DNA of 64,000 nt from Furfurilactobacillus milii (GTDB lineage Bacteria > Bacillota > Bacilli > Lactobacillales > Lactobacillaceae). The first letter of the stretch is position 1; every line of letters starts with the position of its first letter. The translations under genes and the position numbers were made by a program. Of the stretch, positions 35,058 through 44,821 are shown piece by piece. Where the stretch lies: assembly GCF_009864005.1 (NCBI RefSeq), contig NZ_WEZQ01000026.1, positions 62,001-126,000 of the forward strand, written 5' to 3'. Under the pieces are notes generated by a model that saw nothing but the letters and a program-made list of their open reading frames with translations, had not been told where the DNA came from and ran no database searches.

Positions 35058-36104
35058 TTATCCATAGAACCATGGAATCGCAATTGTTAGAACAATAATC
35101 AGAATCAGCGCTAATAGATGGCGTGTTTTGTGTAACCAGGTCAGGGCTGCATATTCACGAATGAGACCCCGATGATAGTAGTGCGACCGTGTTGGCGCAG
35201 CGATGCCACGACTGTTTAACTTGAGCATCGCAGCGAATACTGAGGCACGAAAGACGTGAAAGTTATTGGTCACAAATTCGATTGTTGGGTGTGGCTCATG
35301 AATAACATCGAGTGAATATTGAAAGTTTTCAAACGTACTCGTTGATTTTTCTTCCAAACGGATAGCCGCGGCAGGATAACCGTTATCCTTCGCGTAGGCT
35401 GCCATGGCAGAGGATTCACTGACGGTTTCATCAGCGCCCTGACCGCCGGACATGATCAAAATCGGCCAGTCACCAGTCTCATCTTTGGCAATACTGGCAA
35501 CGCGCATTGCAGTGTCCACACGTGATTTCAACAGTTTAGACAGTTGATTGCCATGATGTAAGCCACTGCCAAGCACGATCACGTAATGTTCACCGTGCAG
35601 TTTTGTCTGACGTGGGTAAGTCCAAGTGGCCACGAGGAAGTCAGCAATCGTGATACACATGTAAGCACCCAACAGGGTGAGCGCCGTGTTGACATACTTC
35701 ATCGGTGTCAATAAGTCAGTAGGCCAGACGTGAGCAGGAATAAAAGGTAGGACGGCCAGCGCAAGTCCAAGGATAATTGCAAAAATGGTTAGCGCGCGAA
35801 AATGACGCCGTAATGGTCGAAAATGCCAGTTGATCAACATGACCCAATCAAATAAACCAAGTGTGAGGGCCAAGTACGCGAGTCCACTGAGAATCCGCCA
35901 GCCAATATGATGAGTGTCTGATAGTGATGCCAACAAAATAATTGGCATACCCAGTAAAATAACTGCTCCAACGACGAGATACCAAGAATTTAGGAGGCGT
36001 CGGGGATCACGACGATATCCAAAGATAGCCAAGGTTACGGCCACAATAAAAATAATAGCGGGAAAGAAAATTAGAAAATTAGTCACTTGCGATAATGAAA
36101 ACAT
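35058..36104 (-). CDS. YdcF/SanA-family (DUF218) membrane protein
   Basis: A 348-residue protein. Five or six helices (residues 1-165) precede a DUF218 domain with VIVLGSGLHHGNQLSKLLKSR, ILIMSGGQGADETVSESSAM and EEKSTSTFENFQYS. YdcF-type proteins are linked to envelope or S-adenosylmethionine binding, but the role is unsettled. It follows the VanZ-RDD gene by 9 nt, likely in one operon. Confidence 0.85.
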   Translation of the reverse strand: MFSLSQVTNFLIFFPAIIFIVAVTLAIFGYRRDPRRLLNSWYLVVGAVILLGMPIILLASLSDTHHIGWRILSGLAYLALTLGLFDWVMLINWHFRPLRRHFRALTIFAIILGLALAVLPFIPAHVWPTDLLTPMKYVNTALTLLGAYMCITIADFLVATWTYPRQTKLHGEHYVIVLGSGLHHGNQLSKLLKSRVDTAMRVASIAKDETGDWPILIMSGGQGADETVSESSAMAAYAKDNGYPAAAIRLEEKSTSTFENFQYSLDVIHEPHPTIEFVTNNFHVFRASVFAAMLKLNSRGIAAPTRSHYYHRGLIREYAALTWLHKTRHLLALILIIVLTIAIPWFYG

Positions 36105-36113
36105 GGAAACTCC

Positions 36114-37322
36114 TTAACGTGATTGATGGCGTTCAGAACGAGTTGTGTATTTCTTCTTAGGTGAACTAGGTGTCGATTGTTTGCGAACGGGAGCAGTTGC
36201 TTGGTCATCATCAGTAACAAACGACGAAATGGTTGTCGTGTGACTCAGCCGCTCGAATAATAGTGGATACGTTGGCATCATTGCGGCAAGAACGATATCC
36301 ACCGTGAAGATGAGGATCATCAATACTGTAAACGTACCAATTAGTCCAAACGACGTTAATTGACCGTGAATATTAAAAATATGCTGTAGACCAAGGCCAA
36401 TTAAGATAAGTGGCATATAAATAACCAAATTTCGAATGATCACCTGTAACCATGAAGCGGTACGCCAGTTGGTTGCCTTAACTTGCAGGTAGACAGCACG
36501 CAGGCCAATTGTAGTACCCTTGAAAAGCCCCTGTGGAATGAACACGAAGAGCAACAACCCTAATATCAGCAACAACCACATGTTAGGTTCGTGATCAAAG
36601 GCGATACCACCAATCATGAAAATACCGGTGAATGTGCCGACGAACAGCATGTCGATGATGAAAGCTGTGAACCGTCGTAATAGGCCGACCTGATGTGCGC
36701 GTTTGGCATTTGCTGTTTCAATTCGTTCCTTACTAGGTAACAACCATGAAAACAATGGGGCACCCAGCCAGCCAATGAAACCACCGGTCGTATTAAGGAG
36801 TAAATCATCAACGTCAAACAGACGGTAGGGACGAACGTACAAGCCGTATAAACCAGTTAGTTGAGTGACTTCAAAGAACAGGCTTAAACAAAATGACAAG
36901 ATAATGGTTGTGAAGAAACCGCGTTTGAAATAGTAATGGAGATAAAAGCCAAACGGAATGGTCAGCATGACATTGAAAAAAGGCTGTTGAAATCCTGCAG
37001 TGTGTAACGTTGGAATCCAAGTTGCGGCGTTATGAAGGCTGAACCCGGTGGCTTTAAAAGTATAGTACACCAGCAAGGGATGAAAGTTGTGTGTTGGTGT
37101 CGTTAATGCGGCCACAGAAGCCCGCGATGGTAACGGCAAAATAATGAGAAAGTAGGCACAGAGTAAATAAAAATAGAAACTATAATTTACAAAGACCTGC
37201 CAACGTGAAATCGCGCCATAGCGATGATAGTGGTAAGCAAATAGCGGTACGGCCATGGCAATCGCTAAAAGCGGGAACAAAATGACTGCCACGTGAATTG
37301 GTTCAAGATATTGGCGCCACAT
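36114..37322 (-). CDS. VanZ-RDD fusion membrane protein
   Basis: A 402-residue protein, start at 37322 (MWRQYLEP) set by GGAGGTGG. The first half is VanZ-like (FNVMLTIPFGFYLHYYFKRG, LTGLYGLYVRPYRLFDVDD, with GGFIGW). The second half (from about residue 215) is an RDD domain (LLRRFTAFIIDMLFVG). VanZ-type proteins can confer low-level teicoplanin resistance or affect envelope lipids; the function here is inferred only. Confidence 0.85.
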   Translation of the reverse strand: MWRQYLEPIHVAVILFPLLAIAMAVPLFAYHYHRYGAISRWQVFVNYSFYFYLLCAYFLIILPLPSRASVAALTTPTHNFHPLLVYYTFKATGFSLHNAATWIPTLHTAGFQQPFFNVMLTIPFGFYLHYYFKRGFFTTIILSFCLSLFFEVTQLTGLYGLYVRPYRLFDVDDLLLNTTGGFIGWLGAPLFSWLLPSKERIETANAKRAHQVGLLRRFTAFIIDMLFVGTFTGIFMIGGIAFDHEPNMWLLLILGLLLFVFIPQGLFKGTTIGLRAVYLQVKATNWRTASWLQVIIRNLVIYMPLILIGLGLQHIFNIHGQLTSFGLIGTFTVLMILIFTVDIVLAAMMPTYPLLFERLSHTTTISSFVTDDDQATAPVRKQSTPSSPKKKYTTRSERHQSR

Positions 37323-37470
37323 TATCGCCACCTCCAGAAAATTCAAGATAAACTCTGCTCTAAATTGTACCACGGGTGAGCGGGTCGTATGATAGTCCAA
37401 ACACGAACGTGATGAACCTTAACAAAATTAATGAATGAATTACATTACGTTTTTGGGGAGCCAGTTCAAG

Positions 37471-38019
37471 TCATAACGATAGTGTCGTTGTAGATGGTGC
37501 GGTATCGGCTGGAAAAAAGCGGTTGTGGTCAATAACACTAGGCAATAGAAGCAAATAGATGAAACCAATACTGAACAAAACAAAAATCGTCGCCGTAGTG
37601 CTTGCAAAGATAAGTGCCGCATCAGTGTTTAGTTGGCGCGTCAATACATAAATTATTAATAGCAATAAGTCGACAGTTACGTTTAAGCCCAACCAACCCG
37701 CGGAGCGATTAGCATCGTGTAGGCGACGTACGAACAATGTCAACGACGGTAGTAATGCAATGATGGTGTAACCAATTAATAGAATCAGTAAAGGAAGGGC
37801 AGAAGTAGCCGCAGTAACTAGTAATCCAAACGAAAGCCCACTTTTTCCAGCATCGATTGAGGTTAAGAAATCACGGATAGAGTAGGTTGTGGGGATTAAA
37901 AAGATCAGAATAAAAATAGTTTGCCAGAACTGCCAGCCCCAGAATTCTAGTCGGTTAGCTCGCCCACGAAAGTTTGTGTAATTGCGCCAAAATGATAAAA
38001 ACGTCTGTATTAACCCCAT
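37471..38019 (-). CDS. DUF805 membrane protein (second copy)
   Basis: A 182-residue protein with four helices, start set at 38019 (MGLIQTFLS) by GAGGGG. The FRGRANRLEFWGWQFWQ segment is the DUF805 signature. It is shorter than the copy at 19705 and lacks its hydrophilic tail. Function unknown. Confidence 0.82.
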   Translation of the reverse strand: MGLIQTFLSFWRNYTNFRGRANRLEFWGWQFWQTIFILIFLIPTTYSIRDFLTSIDAGKSGLSFGLLVTAATSALPLLILLIGYTIIALLPSLTLFVRRLHDANRSAGWLGLNVTVDLLLLIIYVLTRQLNTDAALIFASTTATIFVLFSIGFIYLLLLPSVIDHNRFFPADTAPSTTTLSL

Positions 38020-38227
38020 TGGTAGGCCCCTCGAATCCAATTAAATATTATCTAATCAAATTCTTATTTTATCATCTTTTTTTAATAAAGTCTGTGATGC
38101 CTGTTCGATTTTGAAAACTTTAGTATCTGATAGCAACCACTTGTAAGCTTTTTTTGACTACATAGCGGGGTAAGACGGATTTTTAAGAGTGGTTCATTCT
38201 ATCATGTCTGCATAGAGGTGAGGGATA

Positions 38228-39121
38228 ATGATTATTCTTAAAACGGACCATTTAACGAAACGTTACGGCGATAAGACGGTGGTTTCAGATTTAAATTTAA
38301 CAGTTCAGTCTGGCCAGTTAATTGCATTTTTAGGGCCCAATGGCGCAGGGAAATCGACAACGATTAAGATGTTAACGTCGTTGTTACCAGTTAGTGAAGG
38401 TTCAGTGGAAATTAATCAAACGACTAACATTCAATCTATTCGTCAAGATATCGGAATAGTATTTCAAGAAAGTGTTCTCGATAATGAGCTTACTGTCAGA
38501 GAAAACTTAACGATTCGTGCACGTCTATATGGATCAGGCGTAGTTAAGAATGTTGAGCCAATTATTGCAAAGGTTGGTGCATCGGCATTTGCAGACCAAC
38601 TGTATGCATCTTTATCAGGCGGACAGCGTCGTCGAGTTGATATCGCCAGAGCTTTATTGCATAAACCGAAGCTATTATTTTTAGATGAACCAACAACGGG
38701 GCTGGATATTCAGACGCGTTTCAGTATTTGGTCGATGCTAAAACGAATGCAACGTGAAGATGGACTGACAATTTTTCTAACAACACATTACTTAGAGGAG
38801 GCAGAGCAGGCCAACGATGTTTATATTATTGACTACGGTAAATTGATCGCTCACGGTACAGCACACGAATTAAAACGTCAGTTTGCGAGCGGTGTACTGA
38901 TTGTGTGGTCAGAAAATTATGCCACCCTTTGTGACCAAATGCCGAAAACGTGGACCACACAGTTGGATGATCAGGAACATGTCATTCGTGCACATGTTCC
39001 AATTGACGCGAATGTTATCGCTTTTTTGCACGATCATCAAAATGACTTTACTGATTTTGAATTTCATAAGGGCAGTATGGACGATGTGTTTTTGGCATTG
39101 ACAGGCAGGGAGGTAAGATAA
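38228..39121 (+). CDS. ABC-2 type transporter ATP-binding protein
   Basis: A 297-residue ATPase with Walker A GPNGAGKST near residue 36, signature LSGGQRRRVDIAR, Walker B LLFLDEPTTGLD and the H-loop TTHYLEEAE. It couples to the permease that overlaps its stop by 1 nt. This ABC-2 class is commonly used for antibiotic or peptide export. The substrate is unknown, but the LytTR-DUF3021 genes downstream often accompany drug-export ABC-2 systems. Confidence 0.92.
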   Translation: MIILKTDHLTKRYGDKTVVSDLNLTVQSGQLIAFLGPNGAGKSTTIKMLTSLLPVSEGSVEINQTTNIQSIRQDIGIVFQESVLDNELTVRENLTIRARLYGSGVVKNVEPIIAKVGASAFADQLYASLSGGQRRRVDIARALLHKPKLLFLDEPTTGLDIQTRFSIWSMLKRMQREDGLTIFLTTHYLEEAEQANDVYIIDYGKLIAHGTAHELKRQFASGVLIVWSENYATLCDQMPKTWTTQLDDQEHVIRAHVPIDANVIAFLHDHQNDFTDFEFHKGSMDDVFLALTGREVR

Positions 39122-39996
39122 TGACAGCAATTATTGATCGTAATCTAAAACTGTTTTTTCGTAATCGGGTTGGTGTATTTTTTTCGATTTTGAGTTCTTT
39201 GATTGTTTTATTACTGTATATTGTTTTTTTAAAACATAATATGATTGTCAGCTGGCATCAAATCAGTCGGCCAACGCGCTTGTTAGATCCGTGGCTAATT
39301 GGTGGCATGTTGTCCGTTACAGCTGTTACCACAACTTTAGATGGTGTGCGCCAGTACGTTACCGATCAGGAACGAGTGGCCGTTGATTTTGAAATTGCAC
39401 CAGTTAGCGAGTTTAAATACCAATTAGCGTACGGCATAAGCGCATTTATCATTGGTGTCATGATGCAGATAGTGGTATTTATTGTTAACGCAGCCTATTT
39501 TGGATTAGCAGATGGGGTATACTTTGGTTTTTCGACGGACGTTAAACTTTTTCTGGTATGCGTTGAGAATACCCTCGTTACGTCATTAATAAGCATGGCG
39601 TTAGCAACATGGGTCAAGTCAATTGATACATGGTCTACCATGGAAAGTATCGTCGCAACAGCAAGCGGCTTTTTGTCAGGGATCTACATTCCAATCGGTT
39701 CATTGCCGCGTTTTGCACAAACACTAATCAAATTTTATCCTGGTGCGTATAGTGCGTCATTGTATCGTCGAATTTTAATGAACGAACCGATGAAGCATGT
39801 CTTTTTAAATAATGAAGCTAGTGTTCAACGTGCGTTTCAGTCTCAACTTGGTATTGGTTATATGATTCATGGCGTTGTTACAACGTTTGGTAGCGAATTT
39901 ATGGTTACAATGCTGTTTGGTGGGCTGGCTGTAGCATTCATTGTAATCAAAATTGCGGTAGAGCACATGCAGGAACGTCGATTGCGGTACAATTAA
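39121..39996 (+). CDS. ABC-2 type transporter permease
   Basis: A 291-residue protein with six helices, ABC-2 membrane fold, including MLSVTAVTTTLDGVRQYVTD and ATASGFLSGIYIPIGSLP. Its ATG shares a base with the ATPase stop (ATAATG), so translation is coupled. Confidence 0.9.
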   Translation: MTAIIDRNLKLFFRNRVGVFFSILSSLIVLLLYIVFLKHNMIVSWHQISRPTRLLDPWLIGGMLSVTAVTTTLDGVRQYVTDQERVAVDFEIAPVSEFKYQLAYGISAFIIGVMMQIVVFIVNAAYFGLADGVYFGFSTDVKLFLVCVENTLVTSLISMALATWVKSIDTWSTMESIVATASGFLSGIYIPIGSLPRFAQTLIKFYPGAYSASLYRRILMNEPMKHVFLNNEASVQRAFQSQLGIGYMIHGVVTTFGSEFMVTMLFGGLAVAFIVIKIAVEHMQERRLRYN

Positions 39997-40023
39997 TTCA
40001 AATTTGAACGAGCGTGATTAAAT

Positions 40024-40488
40024 ATGAAAATAAGGTTTGAAAGCGATGATCGGTTGTCACCCGAAGCGCTTGAAGTGACTGTAACGGCTGCATCATATAA
40101 TCAGGAAGCACATAGATTAATGGATTATCTGGGGCATTTTAGTGAACAACGTGAGGATTTTCAGACCGTTTTGACTGCTAATGAAGATGATCGAATCAGC
40201 ATTATTCAAGAACAAAACGTTATCGCTCTGGAAGTGTATGGCGATACCTTGTCAATTTTGACTGTTAATCATACGTATAAGACCCACCAACGATTGTATC
40301 GGGTGCTGGATCAACTAAAAAGTCAGGATTTTGTTCAAATTTCTCGTGGAGTAGCGATTAACTTGAATTATTTAAAAGCGTTGGAAGCTGGTTTTTCTGG
40401 AAACATGACCGCAATCATGACGACTGGACAGAAAGAAAACGTAAGCCGTAAATATTTGGTTGATGTTAAACGTCATTTGGGATTGTAG
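40024..40488 (+). CDS. LytTR-domain transcriptional regulator
   Basis: A 154-residue protein. The C-terminal LytTR DNA-binding domain (about residues 55-154) shows VYGDTLSILTVNHTYKTHQR, FVQISRGVAINLNYLK and NVSRKYLVDVKR. There is no receiver domain. It pairs with DUF3021 at 8 nt, the usual LytTR/inhibitor module in which the membrane partner restrains the regulator. It probably regulates the ABC-2 genes. Confidence 0.88.
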   Translation: MKIRFESDDRLSPEALEVTVTAASYNQEAHRLMDYLGHFSEQREDFQTVLTANEDDRISIIQEQNVIALEVYGDTLSILTVNHTYKTHQRLYRVLDQLKSQDFVQISRGVAINLNYLKALEAGFSGNMTAIMTTGQKENVSRKYLVDVKRHLGL

Positions 40489-40496
40489 GTGTAGAT

Positions 40497-40889
40497 ATGA
40501 AAATAGTTTTTCGGCATTTATCATATGGTTTAGGTGTTGGCTCCACTGTTTACTTGATTTATGGTCTATTGCCGCACGCGGATGATCCCAGATATACGCC
40601 GTTTGAAATCGCTAGCGTGTTGATTGTCAGCATGTTGATTGGCCTATTATCATTGATTTTTCAAACGGACCGAATTAGTTGGCCACTTCAGTTATTAATT
40701 CATGCAGTAGTGACGTTTGGTTTAATTGCGACAATGGGGATTATTAATCGGTGGTTTACGTTACAAACGATGTTCCGGAGTGCTTTTTGGTCATTTTTGA
40801 TTGTATATGTTTTAGTTTGGGCATTCTTAGCATTGGATCAACTAGTCACGTTACGACAAATCAATCGTCGTCTCAAGGAGCGTCGGTAA
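40497..40889 (+). CDS. DUF3021 membrane protein, LytTR partner
   Basis: A 130-residue protein with four helices, in the pattern of DUF3021: a short N-terminus, GVGSTVYLIYGLLPH, then IGLLSLIFQ and a basic C-terminus (RQINRRLKERR). Such proteins act as membrane inhibitors of LytTR regulators. It is the last gene of the operon and precedes a strong terminator. Confidence 0.85.
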   Translation: MKIVFRHLSYGLGVGSTVYLIYGLLPHADDPRYTPFEIASVLIVSMLIGLLSLIFQTDRISWPLQLLIHAVVTFGLIATMGIINRWFTLQTMFRSAFWSFLIVYVLVWAFLALDQLVTLRQINRRLKERR

Positions 40890-40980
40890 GCAGGGCTAGC
40901 CGAAAGCAAAATTTATACGAACCTTTGGTAAATAACAAAATGTAAACGGCCCAACTTGGGGTTAAACAATTGCAATCAAT

Positions 40981-41027
40981 AAAAAATCGACCACTTAAAC
41001 GAAAAGAGTCTAAGTAGTCGATTTTTT
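40981..41027. terminator. Bidirectional terminator
   Basis: AAAAAATCGACCACTTA pairs with TAAGTAGTCGATTTTTT. Confidence 0.9.
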
Positions 41028-41060
41028 AGTTGGCATATAAGCAGGAAATAGTGAGTGGCT

Positions 41061-41537
41061 TTAGAAAGGTTGCCCCTGGTTTAAACTACCTTCAACAGTT
41101 TCGAGAAATTTGAGAATTGTTTTGCGATCGCCCTTGCTGAACTTTTGCGCAATGCCAAGGTATGTTTCGTTAATTTCACGGTCAATTTCCTGATATTCAC
41201 GAGCTAGGGTAACGCCATCACCTGTGAGCGCCAATGTCGTTACCCGACGATCTGTTTCACTGACTTTAGTATCAACTAACAATTCTTTGTTGAGCTTACG
41301 AAGTGCTTTTGTAACAGCGGGTTTTGAGATGGCAAAGTGGTCGGCCAAAATGCTGTTAGTGACTGCTTCATCACTTTGAAGTAGAAATTGCAGAATTTGT
41401 AGCTGAGTTAGGCTTAGCTGGTAAGCGCCAATGTGGGCAGCTGCTCGTGTCCGCAATAATGTGTTCTCATTGGTGGCGACATGGCCCATGGTCTGTCTTA
41501 AATGGTCTGCTACTTCTTCAACTGTCACTTTTGCCAT
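41061..41537 (-). CDS. MarR family transcriptional regulator
   Basis: A 158-residue winged-helix repressor. LSLTQLQILQFLL, ADHFAISKPAVTKALRKLNK (recognition helix) and a wing with SETDRRVTTLALT are the MarR pattern. The start at 41537 is set by GGGAG. It is followed by (or downstream of) a GNAT gene on the same strand; targets unknown. Confidence 0.88.
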   Translation of the reverse strand: MAKVTVEEVADHLRQTMGHVATNENTLLRTRAAAHIGAYQLSLTQLQILQFLLQSDEAVTNSILADHFAISKPAVTKALRKLNKELLVDTKVSETDRRVTTLALTGDGVTLAREYQEIDREINETYLGIAQKFSKGDRKTILKFLETVEGSLNQGQPF

Positions 41538-41566
41538 GTTCAAAACTCCCTACTTTATTAATCTTT

Positions 41567-42127
41567 TTATTCAACAGTATTGATGTTTTTGTTATCAATG
41601 GTTTTATGGTTGAGAGCCGGAGAGTACATTAGTAGACCGGCTGTATGCCGAAGTGCCCCAGGCCGCAGTTCACGAAGACTCAGCTTTCTTACCGGCGTTT
41701 GAGCGTCATGAATGGCGAAGTGGTCGGCTAAATCGTAGCCAAAAAGGGCAAAGTAGTCTGGGCAGTCTGTAGTCAAGACTGCTTGATAACCTCGGACAAA
41801 TGCGCGATGTTCAAGCTCATCAACCAGTTGCCGACCAACACCTTGTTTCTGAAAGTCAGGTAGGACACCCAACGGATTCAGAATGGCTAGTTTTGCAGTT
41901 GGTTGGCCCTGAATATAGGCGTCGGAAATCGTGCCGTACCCGACAATGTTGTCATGTGCATCTTTGCTGACAAGCTCAAAGGTAGGCAGGTAGGTTCGTT
42001 CCAAACGGAGCGTGGCTAACTGGTCATCAAAGTTTATCGTCTTTTTGGACGATGCAAAAGCCGCCTTTAAAAGTTCAGCGGCGGCCTGATAATCGGCAGA
42101 TTCGATTGTGTGAATCGTGTAACTCAT
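41567..42127 (-). CDS. GNAT family acetyltransferase
   Basis: A 186-residue GNAT protein. Features are LAILNPLGVLPDFQKQGVGR (acetyl-CoA loop, QKQGVG), AFVRGYQAVLTTDCPDYFALFGY and a short C-terminal extension with NHKTIDNKNINTVE. It resembles YhbS-like acetyltransferases. GAGGTGAG precedes the ATG. Confidence 0.85.
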   Translation of the reverse strand: MSYTIHTIESADYQAAAELLKAAFASSKKTINFDDQLATLRLERTYLPTFELVSKDAHDNIVGYGTISDAYIQGQPTAKLAILNPLGVLPDFQKQGVGRQLVDELEHRAFVRGYQAVLTTDCPDYFALFGYDLADHFAIHDAQTPVRKLSLRELRPGALRHTAGLLMYSPALNHKTIDNKNINTVE

Positions 42128-42273
42128 GCACTCACCTCAAAAAGATATCCAGTTAATTATAACATTTTGTGTTTGTCGGTGGGGATAAAACCGCGAATTT
42201 ATGGGCTGAATTTCTGATTTTCATTGATAAAAGGGGCTTCTAGAACAAATGAGCGAAAATTAGTAATGATACT

Positions 42274-42317
42274 TAAAAACGTCACGATGTCCGCTAGTTT
42301 CACTGGACGTCGTGACG
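42274..42317 (-). terminator. Terminator of the pyruvate oxidase gene
   Basis: CGTCACGACGTCC pairs with GGACATCGTGACG on the minus strand, followed by TTTTT. Confidence 0.85.
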
Positions 42318-42346
42318 ATTATTGTCATTGAAATTTTAAATTAGGT

Positions 42347-44095
42347 TTATTCACCGCGCAGTAACTCACCGAGAGAAGGTTGTGCCTTCGTGTCGATGCC
42401 GTAGTGCTTAGCGAATTCATCAACTGTGTCTTGACCGAATTGCTTTGGATCAAGGGGCATAAATGCAGCCGCTACAGGATCTTCTGGATCGATTACAGCA
42501 TTGAGGACGATTGGTTTCTTGTTGCCAGCGGCCTTCAATTGTTTGATTTGATCAAACGCAGCATCTAGTTCCTTAAGATTAGTGGCCGTCATGCCAACAG
42601 CTCCCAGTCCTTCAGCAACTTTAGCCCAGTCTGCGTCGGTTAAGTCGACACCGTAGAAGTGTTGCTTAGTTTCTTGTTGTTCATACCAGATGAATCCGAA
42701 ACGCTGGTTCGAGAAGACAATGTTGATGACTGGCAATTCATAACGGGCTTCGGTGATCAGGTCTTGAACGACCATTGAGAAGCCACCGTCACCTGAGAAA
42801 CTCCATGCTTGTCCATCCGGAACACTTAAGGCACCGGCCAAACCGGCAGGAATGCCATAGCCCATTGTGGCAAACAGTCCAGAAATAGCAAACTTCTGAT
42901 TTTCTGTCATCTTGACACCACGAACGGCAAATTCAGAAACATTCCCAGTGTCAACACCATACGTGTCGTTTGGCCCAGCAAGTTCGCGTGTCTTACGCAT
43001 AACGGCTTCGGGTTCAAGCCCCTTGCTGTCATCATTGGCGCGATCGTCCAACCACTTCAACCAGTTTTGACGGTTGATGCGGTTTTCCTTGATCCAGTCT
43101 GTTTCAGGCAGTGACTCGCCAGTGTCGAGCAACGCTTGCAGATAGGTCTTGCCATCCGCAATCACAGCGTAGTCGATTGGCACAACTTTCCCAATATCAA
43201 ACGAATTATCGTTGACTTGGACAATCTTGACGTCCTTCGGCCAGAAGCGTGCAAACGGATATTCAGAACCAATGAACAAAACTAAGTCAGCGTGTTGCAT
43301 GGCTTCAAATCCAGGTTTGCCACCCAAACGACCGTTAGTACCCAGATAGTTCTTGTGATCTGTTTCCATTACACCAGTGGCCGGTACAGTGGAAATGACA
43401 GGAATATTGAAGCGTTCAGAAACGGCATCCAATTCTTTACGAGCGCCTTTTAAACCTGTCCCAATGTACAGCAGAGGGTGTTTAGCATCTTTGATCATCG
43501 CCAAAGTGTCGCTTACGGCCTTTGGATCAATCACTTGTTTATACGTGTTAGATACCGTTACTGGTGTCTTAACGGCTTCGTAGTCGATTTCCTTGGCAGA
43601 TAGGTCCTCAGGAATCGTTACAACCGCAACACCCTTGTTCCGATAAGCTTCACGAATCGCTTGGTTTACAACATAAGGCAGTTGTTCTGCTGTAGTAACT
43701 GTGCGGTTGAAGACAGCAACATCCGCAAACATTGGGTCTTCATCCATTTCTTGGAAGTAGTTGGTGTTCATGACTGGTTGACCAACTTGCCCAACGAGGG
43801 CCAAAACAGGTACGTGATCCATTTTGGCGTCGTATAGGCCGTTGAAGAGGTGGGTTGCACCAGGGCCTGCAGAACCAAAGGCGACCCCAATCTTGCCAGT
43901 AAATTTGGCATCTGCGGCCGCAGCCATGGCGCCGACTTCTTCATGGCGAACCTGAATGTACTGTACTTTATCTTTTTCAAGGTACAGGCCTTCAACTGTA
44001 TGGTTGATAGAACCACCAGGAATTCCGTAAACGTGGTCAACGCCCCAGTCTTCCAATACCTTTACTAATGCTTGCCCAGCAATCATTTTTGCCAT
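42347..44095 (-). CDS. pox: Pyruvate oxidase (TPP- and FAD-dependent)
   Basis: A 582-residue enzyme, start at 44095 (MAKMIAGQ) set by GGAG. Order: N-terminal TPP pyrimidine domain (YGIPGGSINHTVEGL, QVRHEEVGAMAAAADA with the catalytic Glu), central FAD domain, C-terminal TPP-binding domain with SGDGGFSMVVQDL and NIVFSNQRFGFIW. It matches Lactiplantibacillus POX: pyruvate + phosphate + O2 gives acetyl phosphate + CO2 + H2O2. A lactate oxidase lies 2.6 kb away, which would feed it pyruvate. Promoter region is shared with a divergent pseudouridine synthase and two structured repeats. Confidence 0.92.
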   Translation of the reverse strand: MAKMIAGQALVKVLEDWGVDHVYGIPGGSINHTVEGLYLEKDKVQYIQVRHEEVGAMAAAADAKFTGKIGVAFGSAGPGATHLFNGLYDAKMDHVPVLALVGQVGQPVMNTNYFQEMDEDPMFADVAVFNRTVTTAEQLPYVVNQAIREAYRNKGVAVVTIPEDLSAKEIDYEAVKTPVTVSNTYKQVIDPKAVSDTLAMIKDAKHPLLYIGTGLKGARKELDAVSERFNIPVISTVPATGVMETDHKNYLGTNGRLGGKPGFEAMQHADLVLFIGSEYPFARFWPKDVKIVQVNDNSFDIGKVVPIDYAVIADGKTYLQALLDTGESLPETDWIKENRINRQNWLKWLDDRANDDSKGLEPEAVMRKTRELAGPNDTYGVDTGNVSEFAVRGVKMTENQKFAISGLFATMGYGIPAGLAGALSVPDGQAWSFSGDGGFSMVVQDLITEARYELPVINIVFSNQRFGFIWYEQQETKQHFYGVDLTDADWAKVAEGLGAVGMTATNLKELDAAFDQIKQLKAAGNKKPIVLNAVIDPEDPVAAAFMPLDPKQFGQDTVDEFAKHYGIDTKAQPSLGELLRGE

Positions 44096-44292
44096 AACGT
44101 GCATCTCCAATTCATTAAATATCTTGTACTCAATTAGAATGTTAAGACTACTATTTTGAAAATGCACAGATTTATACTCGAAAACTTACAAAAAGTAAGC
44201 GAAATTATAAGTTCAGTTTGTTTCCAACTGGGTTAGACTAAAAGAACAGTTTATTAACATCGGATATTACTAAAATTAGTCGGATGTCGCCT

Positions 44293-44482
44293 ACGGTTGT
44301 CGACATTGACACGCTCGCCGTGGGACCGGTTCAAGCCTCCTGAAAACCGGAGTCTTTCACCTCGCCGCCAAGCCTCGTGAGAACCGCGAGTCTTGGCGAC
44401 CGTCCGTGGTGTAAATTCGGTAACACCATCCCGAATTAACACCACTTTCACGGTTCGGTATCACTGTCGACGCCCTCCAGCT
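44293..44482 (-). repeat. Structured repeat, A-type copy 6
   Basis: Outer stem GTCGACATTGACAC with GTATCACTGTCGAC; H2 CGCCAAG/CTTGGCG; H1 GTGGTGTAAATTCGG with CCGAATTAACACCAC; H3 and core match B modules closely (CGGAGTCTTTCACCTCG). Confidence 0.92.
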
Positions 44483-44587
44483 AATATAGTAGCAAGTTTC
44501 ATAGACTGTCAGCAGTTTCTAGCATAGGTAATCCTTTGAACTGAGCTGCAAATTTGTAAAATACTGTTTCTTATTTGTGACAGTAGT

Positions 44588-44766
44588 GAAGCTGACCAGA
44601 GACAGAGTTCCGTGTCGGCAACATTTAGCGGCATGAATTTGGCCGCTTAGTGTTGCAGGATGACTTATGAGACGTGGTTTTCGGCTCATAATCAAGGTTA
44701 AAGACTCCGGGCCTCAGGAGGCTGAGACCGGTCCCAATGGAACGGCGTTTCTGGTCAGCGCAACGG
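44588..44766 (+). repeat. Structured repeat, B-type copy 6
   Basis: Outer stem GACCAGAGAC with GTTTCTGGTC; H2 TTATGAG/CTCATAA; H3 GACTCC/GGAGGC. It ends 55 bp before the pseudouridine synthase start, so it lies in that gene's upstream region. Confidence 0.92.
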
Positions 44767-44821
44767 CAATAGGGCAATGAAAACGTCAGAAAGTTAATGT
44801 TGAAGAAGGAGGGTGCTTCGG

